The notes under the pieces were generated by a model. The model searched no databases, was not told the DNA's origin, and saw only the letters and a program-made list of their open reading frames with translations. This document shows, in pieces, positions 56,276-64,000 of a DNA stretch of 64,000 bases. The stretch spans positions 15,722,501 through 15,786,500 of the forward strand of contig CM049417.1 of assembly GCA_026929865.2 (NCBI GenBank). The letters run 5' to 3'. The stretch comes from Hyperoplus lanceolatus (taxonomy: Eukaryota > Chordata > Actinopteri > Uranoscopiformes > Ammodytidae). Numbering within the stretch: position 1 is the first letter of the stretch; each line of letters starts with the position of its first letter. Both the position numbers and the translations under genes were made by a program.

Positions 56276-56617
56276 TTAAAGCTATAGTGCGTAACGTATG
56301 TCGCCCCAATGAGAAATTCTGGATAATTTGAAAACTCTGTCGGCATCCGTCTGCTGAACGTCCAGGTTATTTCTGAGCAGTATAATCAACAACTGAAACA
56401 TTTCTTGTGCATTTTTGGGGATTTCTCTGAGCTCATGCGCCAGGGCGGGCGGGGGGGGGGGGGCTACACCATTTTGTAAAGGCTGCCATTCTGAGAAATA
56501 CAGAGATAGAGGAGCTGGATATAGGCATGATCAACTTTGTGTCAACTCATTTGGCAATGGCTTGAATGTAACCAAAATGTATTCATACGAAAAAGTTATA
56601 AAACACTATAGCTTTAA
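56276..56617. mobile_element. TTAA-flanked MITE, GCTATAGTG family (copy 1)
   Basis: The left end is TTAAAGCTATAGTGCGTAAC and the right end in reverse is TTAAAGCTATAGTGTTTTAT, both bordered by TTAA. It is non-coding apart from a chance frame. A partial copy lies at 57917-58075. Confidence 0.82.
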
Positions 56618-56742
56618 TTACAAAGCAAGCAGCACAAGTCCCAATTCACGGGTCCACGTGCCGCACAAACACGCGTGAACTTCCCATGTGACATCCTTCT
56701 CCGATATAAGCACTCCCCAGGTCCCTGACAGACATTGATCTA

Positions 56743-56857
<115 letters not shown>

Positions 56858-56944
56858 CGCATTGACTAATGCAGAGATACTGTCATTGAGGGTACAAGGG
56901 CATCTCTAAAAGCCCTCTTTATGCAAATGGAGCGGAGATGACAG

Positions 56945-56968
56945 GTGTGTGTGTGTGTGTGTGTGTGT
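56945..56968. repeat. (GT)n microsatellite
   Basis: A short perfect run of 12 units. Confidence 0.95.
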
Positions 56969-57299
56969 CACAGGCGGGACATATCTCATAATGATAAGTT
57001 ATCTCAGCCCGGCAGATACGCCTGATATGGAATATGAGAGATGCGAACAGAGTGAATGCCCCTCTCACACAAACGTGCACACATTACACCACATGGTCTC
57101 CCACACACCCACCCCTCTCTCTGTTACGTGGAGCGCTCATTAACAAATTTATTAATGGCCTCTTAATTATGTCTGCTTATCTTCTTCTAAAGCACCGGCA
57201 CTGCCTCCAGACTCCAATCTCTGCTAAGCTACCCACGCTGCGTGTACACATTTACATAAAGCCTTTCTCACACTCCTCTATATACATAACTTATGTATA

Positions 57300-57488
<189 letters not shown>

Positions 57489-57729
57489 TCCTACGCGGTG
57501 CTCAATTCCTCATTAAAACCACACACATTGAGTTACTGGCATAATTCAGACTAAATTATCAGATGAAGGATCCCATGAGTGAGTCTCCCAACACAGGTAA
57601 TAACCAACAAAGATTTTCTACAGTCTGACAACACATAAGTAGGGCTTACTTAGCAAAGCTGCATACACTTATACAATATTGGAGCGTGAGTGGGGTACGG
57701 GTATGTTTAAAAAGAATATGTAATGTAGC

Positions 57730-57905
57730 GCTTTTGGAAATAGCCTATTTATTATCCTATGTTTGTATTTCATTGTATATTCCAATAGTTTTTATTTTTT
57801 AATTCTATGTTTTTATTGTATATAACATTGTATTGTGTATTTGTACTAATATTCTACTTACCTAGCCAGGGACGACCAGTCGAAAATAGCAATTTGCTAA
57901 AAGCT
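57730..57905 (+). mobile_element. LINE-type 3' tail fragment (copy 2, diverged)
   Basis: A T-rich lead (TTTTTATTGTATATAACATT) followed by CCAGGGACGACCAGTCGAAA and AATAGCAATTTGCTAAAA. It corresponds to the first part of the tails at 12104 and 62104. Confidence 0.55.
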
Positions 57906-57916
57906 CTCTTATTGCC

Positions 57917-58075
57917 TTAAAGCTATAGTGCGTAACTTATGTTATCCCCATGAAAATTTCTGAGTAATTACCCACTGTGCCAGTATTGGTAGGCATCAAC
58001 AGTTTGTAAACGACGCCATACTGAGAACTACAGAGAGAGTTTTGTGGAGCTGATTCTCTATTCAAATACAGTTAC
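57917..58075. mobile_element. TTAA MITE, GCTATAGTG family (partial copy 2)
   Basis: It begins TTAAAGCTATAGTGCGTAAC, like 56276-56617, but no matching right end was found, so it is truncated or diverged. Confidence 0.65.
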
Positions 58076-61000
58076 ATTACATGAATTGACATCACCTTCT
58101 TTCATTCTTTCCTTTGACTCCCACCTCTTCTTGATATAACTGAGCAGTGCTGTATAGCTTCATCTCTCCCAGGCCTATCTCTTCACCTTTTCCCGGTATT
58201 TTTCATATTTTCAATTATCTTCCTCCCTCCATCTTCCTACTCCTAACCCCCTTCACTCACCCTCTATCAGTCCATCTCTCTCTCGTTCTCTCCCCTGCTC
58301 CTGACCCTCTTACCTCCCTCCCTCCCTGCTTCATTCCTTCCACCCACCTCCACTCTTCTCCTCTTCATTATCCCTCCATCTCTCTATCGGGCCCATCTCT
58401 TCCTTGCCATTTTAGAGCTGCTTTTAAGTCTTACTTCCTCTTCCCCTCTATCTGTCCATCTCTCCCTAGCTGTCTTAGATATATCTGTGGGCTTCCTCTC
58501 CTCCTTTCTTACCACTATTTATTCTCTATATCAACCTGACTCATCAGCTCCTGCAGTGCTGCACCAGTCCACATTGTCTTTCTTTAAAATCAAACTGTTT
58601 GAGGTGAGACAGGGCAAGCAAAAATATTGGTCTTTTCAAGCTTTGGTAAATCCTGAGATTTTTTTTGACAATTTCTCTTCCATAACATGTCTTCTATCGT
58701 ACTAAAAATAAAATGTCCAAAATGTACATTTAGGTGTTTATTTGACTAAGCCCTTTCTGTTTGCGTCCGTTTTTCTCCTATATCTTTTAATGGCCATAAT
58801 CTCAACATAAGAATATGTTGTAACTTAATTTGATACAAAAAATAACGGTTTCAATGTCGGTAATCGTATTCATCTGTAATTTCATGTCGTTTTATCTTTA
58901 TTTTTCTTCTATCGGTGTTAAAGTTGGACAGCTTTACTCCCAATCAACTTATAATAACAATTTTCTCAAACCAACTTCTTTCTGAATCGTCACAGCAGCT
59001 GTATGTATACCCATGATGCAACGCTGCAGCCTGACAGACGGATAACAGCTATCATTTTTAGTAGAAACAATGCAAATATAGCACACCTTCACACCTTTTC
59101 CTGGCTGTGTGCTTGTGTGCTGCCCTAATGTCTCCACACCCCCAAAACAGAGATGTGCTGATATAACAGCTGTTTAAAGTTTTAAAGCCATTTTTCAAAA
59201 AAAAAAAAAAACGCTCCTGGCCAACGAGAGGTGACAAAAAGTCAATACCCTCCACAGGATCCCTACGCTTTGTTAGAGACACCTGCAAAGTCAAAACATG
59301 GCAGGATGCACTTTCATCTGACCGCCCAATACTCCAAGCTGTCCAATCTATGCCAAGTGATATTAAAAATCATATTAATATTTCTATAAACCTACGTTCA
59401 AACAATTTCTCCCCCGTGATATGATGTCACAATTGGGAAGAACTAAACCTGTGGCATCCTACTTACATCATTCTTAATCTACCCATCCTCCTCCTCCTTT
59501 CTCTTGGCTACCTCTAGCTAGAGGTCAGACTTCAATCTTCCCTTTTGCGTGCTCTAATCACACACATCTCCCATTTCACTTGTAGTCCCAGAGAGACGGA
59601 GAGATGGAGAGACAGAGGTGGATGCTTCACTTCAACACACACATTTCTTCAAAAGAAGAAAAAAAAAGCTTTGTGAATTTTACATTCACACACGCTTCCT
59701 TTAAAAAAAAACCTGTGGTGCCTTTAAAATGATTTAAATGTGATTATGCAGATGTGTCTTGTTTATAAAAATTAATTGGCAGAAAGAAAATGAAAAGCAG
59801 TGATGAACTTCCTGGTTGCTGCTTTGTTAATAGTGTGTGATTAATACAAAAGCATTTACATCCACTTGAATCATAATAGCAGCCGGTTCTGCCTTTGTTA
59901 ATTTACAACAGTCTGTGCTTTTTTTCATAGTAGCTCTATGTGGGAAACCAGCTTGGATTTTTTAATTGTTTCTCAATCGCTAATCGCTCTACTAATCCTA
60001 GATGTTGGCGTTGCACCAAATAATAGCACTTGTGGCTTCCTTTTAATATGTTGTTAATAATGTCTGCTCATCTAACACACACACATAGTATATGGACAGG
60101 TAAACCCACTATATGCTTATGTTGTTGTAGCCTAGGACCAGGGGAATTGGAATGACAACACACTGGATTCAAGATTGTAGCTGGTTGTCCTCTGTTTGCA
60201 ATACAGCAGAATATCCAACACAGCAGGTGACATGATGTGAAAACACAAAGCATATATAGAAAGCATGCTGCACCACATTTGTGGGCCTCAGACGGCAGCT
60301 TTTTGGGTATTAGGTCCCACCAGCAAGTAACTGGCAGCTATCTATGCTTCTGAGAATATTAATATAATGACCTATTTAATGACAATAGGAAGTATTTTCT
60401 GAAATGATCAGATCGGCAGGATGATATGCAGGATGAAATCATCTGTCTGTGCCTTCCAATTAAATTTTGTTTAAAAAGTTGAAAAACTTGTTTGATGTAA
60501 CAGCTGTATATGGTAAAGGTTTGGTTAGGTTTAGATAACATTTTCGGATAGGGTTTAAATTGACTACTTCACAGCACAGTAGGTTAGGGGACCTTTGTCG
60601 GCATGGTCACAATAATAAAGCCATGTTTAAGGGTATTGAACAATATGAACGGACATCTATCCAGCTGTTCTATGTCTGCCTGCCCACCTCTATCTTCAAG
60701 CTGTGAAGTGCCACTTTTGACGTCATTTCATACATTTATCTGATGAATACTTTTGACACTAAAGAGCAGCCTACGTAATGTATATATTTTCAACTAATCC
60801 TGTGCTTAGTCTGTATAAAATTGGCTTTTACTCAAGATATCCTGCATTATACGGCACATACATTTAAAGCCTGATTTTAGTAATATCCGTAGGTTAGAAT
60901 CAAATCTTCTGCAATAAGACCTATTGAAATGTTAAGCATTGATTTAAGGGAGCGACATGAATTTGAGATTGGAACTGAGTTGAATAAGTTATATGGCCTT

Positions 61001-62103
61001 AAACGGATTACACGAAACACAGCGTACACATGAATGCATACAGTATGTTAATGTATCCATTTATGCATGGGACATGAATCAAGGGAGCGAGGGATAGATG
61101 TACTGTAGATATGAGTCATCGGAGGTAAAGACGACATCATGGGTTTGAAACGTGACCTTTGTGAATGTCAGCATCTCGGCCTGCCACTCCACGCCACCAC
61201 TTAGCACCTCAAAACGTCTAATAAAGCCCCCAATGGTTTAAAACATAATGATGATACATATCTGTGAATGGCTGTCCTTCATGGCCCAACGGCCTTAAGG
61301 GGGCTCACGGCCTCTCAACCTCGCACCCATTTCAAGCAGCGCTCTCCCCATCCCCTGTGTCTCTACCCCCTATGCCCTTTATGCTGGGCTCACACTAGAG
61401 GACTTTTAAAAGAGTTTGAAAAGACTGAAGACTGACACCCTCTCACATCTAAAGACAATCAACTCACACCTGAAGAGAAGAAATCATTAGTTCTGTGAGT
61501 TTTCATTCGCAGACAGAGATTTTGCAAAGACAGAGGGTCTCATATTGCAAGATCACAACTAAATTTATTTTGAGATTAATATCATTTACAATCCAGGTGA
61601 TTCAAATCAGTCAGAATAAAGTAAAATAAAAAAGTAATTTATATCAGTAAAATGGACTGGGTGGACTCTTATTTTAAGTAAATATAAACAACTATATGCC
61701 CTTATCACGTAGGCTAAATGTCATGCCTTATCACATTAAAAACAGCAAACGCGATAGTGATTATTTAATAAAAAAAAATGTAATTCAATTTTCTGAGCAT
61801 ACATTTTCCTGTAGTTATTTATTTTCTGATCTCGTCCCCCAATAACTAACTCCTAACCCTAAATGTGACAGTAAAGTGTTAAGGTTGTGCAGTTGTCAGC
61901 GTGGTTCTTCAGCCGCAGCTGCCAGGTAAAAGTGTCGGAAGAAAGTGACTCACAGGCGGACACAGGTCCTCCTGCATCATGTTTGGTGCTGGAGAGAGTG
62001 CACCTATTGGTTGTTGACAGTTTTCACATCATTCAACTTTCCTATTCGATATTGATTCTTATTCTAGATATTGTGTCTTGTTTAGTTTAGTACTTTTTAT
62101 TGT
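58076..62103. other. Intronic sequence, largely unique
   Basis: Pyrimidine-rich at 58160-58450, giving a 130-codon chance frame. 59790-60060 is AT-rich without repeats. No exon, RNA gene or repeat family was recognised. Confidence 0.45.
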
Positions 62104-62236
62104 TACCTGCCCAGGGACTACAGGTGGAAAACAGCAGTTTGCTAAAACCTGGTACAATGCATCTCTCCTTGCTCTAAACAAGGTTAATGTTTCTTTTGTA
62201 CATAGTACCTGTTCCAATAAAGTTACATTACATTCC
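62104..62236 (+). mobile_element. LINE-type 3' tail fragment (copy 3)
   Basis: ACCTGCCCAGGGACTACAGG, then ATGCATCTCTCCTTGCTCTA and AATAAAGTTACATTACAT. It matches 12104-12227 at most positions and includes a canonical AATAAA near 62216. Confidence 0.72.
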
Positions 62237-62983
62237 CATGAGCCAACCCTCAAGACTAACGATAATATCAAACCAGTTTGATAATGTCGGAACGTCAATA
62301 CGGGAAGAAGACTGACTGAAATTGGGTCAGATAACCACCTCACACCAAACTACTGAGATTACGGGCGTGCGCCACAACTCCAGCAAGACTCCCGTGATTT
62401 CAGTCCGTCATTGGAAATTCATCTGCGACTGTCAAAACGCGTGAAAAGTCATGTAGTGTAAGCCCGGCATTAGCTGCCTGCAATTCACATATCCCGCATG
62501 AAAACCGTCAACTTCCAAATTTGACACAAATAGATGGACCTTATTTAAACTGACTCCTAGCCAACCTACATGGCTTTCATATTGGGGATAAGAAGGATTT
62601 AGCATCGACTGGCATACAACATACAAAAACATATATACAGTGTTACTATCGAAAGGAAATCATGCAGAAAATGATCTTCAATATACAGTATATACACACA
62701 GCACTCGCTTTTCAGGAAAACCAAAAAATATGTGTTCTTTGCATTGATTGGATTTGAATCAGTTACAGTTTTTATGAAAACTGAAGAGTTTGGCAGTGTG
62801 ACCAACAATATTTTACTGATTACCCTTCATACACTAATAGTAGACAAGCTATAGAAACCTAGACTGATGAAAACTCATTAAAAGAAAATCTATTTTAAAG
62901 TCATTAAGTCAGATTTAATTTTCCTATTTTATTTTTTGTTAGATGATATTGATGTTAATTGAGCTATTTATTTCAAAAAGCAT
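62237..62983. other. Intronic sequence, nothing recognised
   Basis: No gene or repeat family was recognised. Confidence 0.5.
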
Positions 62984-63537
62984 TTAAAATTCAGCATCCC
63001 ATGTTTTTCTGGTCTTAATTTCTCATTAATGACTCCTAAATGGCAACCTGATACGAATCACAGCACAAAAAACCATGTAGATTTTTGTGAAGCTCTTCCT
63101 CTCATCCCCGCGATTACAGCATTCTCTGTCCACACTTCGCTTTGTGCATATCCGCCCCCTCGCCCCCCTCCTGCAAAACCCCACTCCGTTGTGATTGGTT
63201 ACCTTCATTCCGGAACACTTTCAGCGGCGTGCGGGCAGATTTGAGCAGGCAGGTGGGGGCATGGCGGGAGCGTGCCTGAGCAGGTTGCAGCATTACCATA
63301 CATGGGAAAATCCAGATTCTCCACGTAACGAATCCCGGAAATTTGAACAAGTGAATCGCGACCGGCTGCCCTAGTGTTTAGCGCTCTGCACAGCCACCCC
63401 AGACGGTCAGCAGGGAATACGTCTAAATGCATGTAAGTGATTATTTGACACTTTAGTATGGTTAAACATGACTAGAAATTATTATAGCAACGTTTATAGG
63501 TCATCAAAGTTGAAAAAGAATAATAGGTCCTCTTTAA
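62984..63537 (-). mobile_element. TTAA-flanked 0.5 kb non-autonomous element (copy 3)
   Basis: The right end in reverse is TTAAAGAGGACCTATTATTC, bordered by TTAA. The left end (TTAAAATTCAGCATCCCATG) is diverged. The interior matches copies 1 and 2, including CCACTCCGTTGTGATTGG and CACCCCAGACGGTCAGCAGG. Same orientation as the copy at 9381. Confidence 0.83.
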
Positions 63538-64000
63538 GACTTAATGCTACACTTAATGAAAGGCAGCGTGTGCCTTCCATCTCCGTCAACTTGGATATTT
63601 CTCTCCCTCCCTCTCTGCACACTCTAATTGCATGATTGAATGGGGTCTGTAAAACAAGTTTTTAGATGAAGTCCTCCTCTTGTAGGCACGCAAAAGATCG
63701 TATGAGAGCTAGATGTCATGTACTGAACACACGTGTGTGTGTGTGTGTGGTGGGAGGGGGGCTTTCTGGCTCGTCTCCAATTTTACAGATTGATGGCATG
63801 CTAAAGTGAAGGACGCGTCACGCACTTGTCTACCATAGGGGGAGCACAGGTAGACAAGGTGCCCCAAACACACACACACACACACTTGGGAATTCACAGT
63901 GTATGTGACTTGTATAGTGTATATTTTTCAAAGGGAGCACACACATGCCAAATGCTCACACAAAGAACACATGTATGTGCCGTTGGTCCCCAGTCAACAG
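63538..64000. other. Intronic sequence with short (GT)n and (AC)n
   Basis: (GT)n lies at 63732-63749 and (AC)n at 63867-63886. Nothing else was recognised. Confidence 0.5.

Overview
This window is vertebrate nuclear DNA, almost certainly from a ray-finned fish. The signs are very dense (TG)n, (CA)n and (CT)n microsatellites, two families of tRNA-derived SINEs, a CR1/L2-type LINE, a hAT element, and many short inverted-repeat (MITE-like) elements. The long peptides predicted across the window are nearly all microsatellite read-through (runs of Val-Cys, His-Thr, Ser-Leu or Arg-Glu) or mirror images of the LINE. There is no sign of operons, bacterial genes, CRISPR or viruses.

Host gene. One gene is supported, on the minus strand: a fibroblast growth factor homologous factor (FHF, the FGF11-14 subfamily). 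Two internal coding exons are visible: exon 2 at 27987-28097 (111 nt) and exon 3 at 13596-13699 (104 nt). Both have canonical AG/GT borders, matching phases, and the exon sizes I recall for FHF genes. Residues are closest to FGF11, but the paralog is not certain. I found neither a first exon (expected at higher coordinates) nor exons 4 and 5 (expected at lower coordinates). The window therefore reads as the end of intron 1 (28098-64000), exon 2, a 14.3 kb intron 2, exon 3, and the start of intron 3 (1-13595).

Intron 3 part (1-13595): GCGTTCC-type MITEs at 534-809 and 8658-9045, SINEs at 1269-1550 and 6596-6776, TTAA-flanked elements at 5196-5522, 9381-9912 and 13192-13480, a LINE tail at 12104-12227, and microsatellites. 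Intron 2 (13700-27986): a 782 bp MITE, a 484 bp GTTTCCACTG-type element, a SINE with a clear target duplication, a nested MITE with 61 bp arms, a second copy of the 0.5 kb TTAA element, a perfect (CT)n tract of about 198 bp, and a SINE whose tail ends 12 nt from the exon 2 splice donor. Intron 1 part (28098-64000): a 1,446 bp hAT element with a perfect 8 bp target duplication, a near-complete 4.7 kb LINE on the minus strand (ORF1 with an SGNH esterase-like domain; ORF2 with endonuclease and reverse transcriptase, broken by one frameshift), a duplicated and inverted block at 47.6-48.7 kb, a Tol2-like short element, and several very long (TG/CA)n tracts.

I see no convincing new biological system. 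The most distinctive observations are the LINE's ORF1-stop-ORF2 same-frame layout and the loss of its apparent esterase catalytic residues, the hAT element with a recognisable BED-finger remnant, the nested MITE, the group of element families all bordered by TTAA, and the SINE beside the exon 2 donor.
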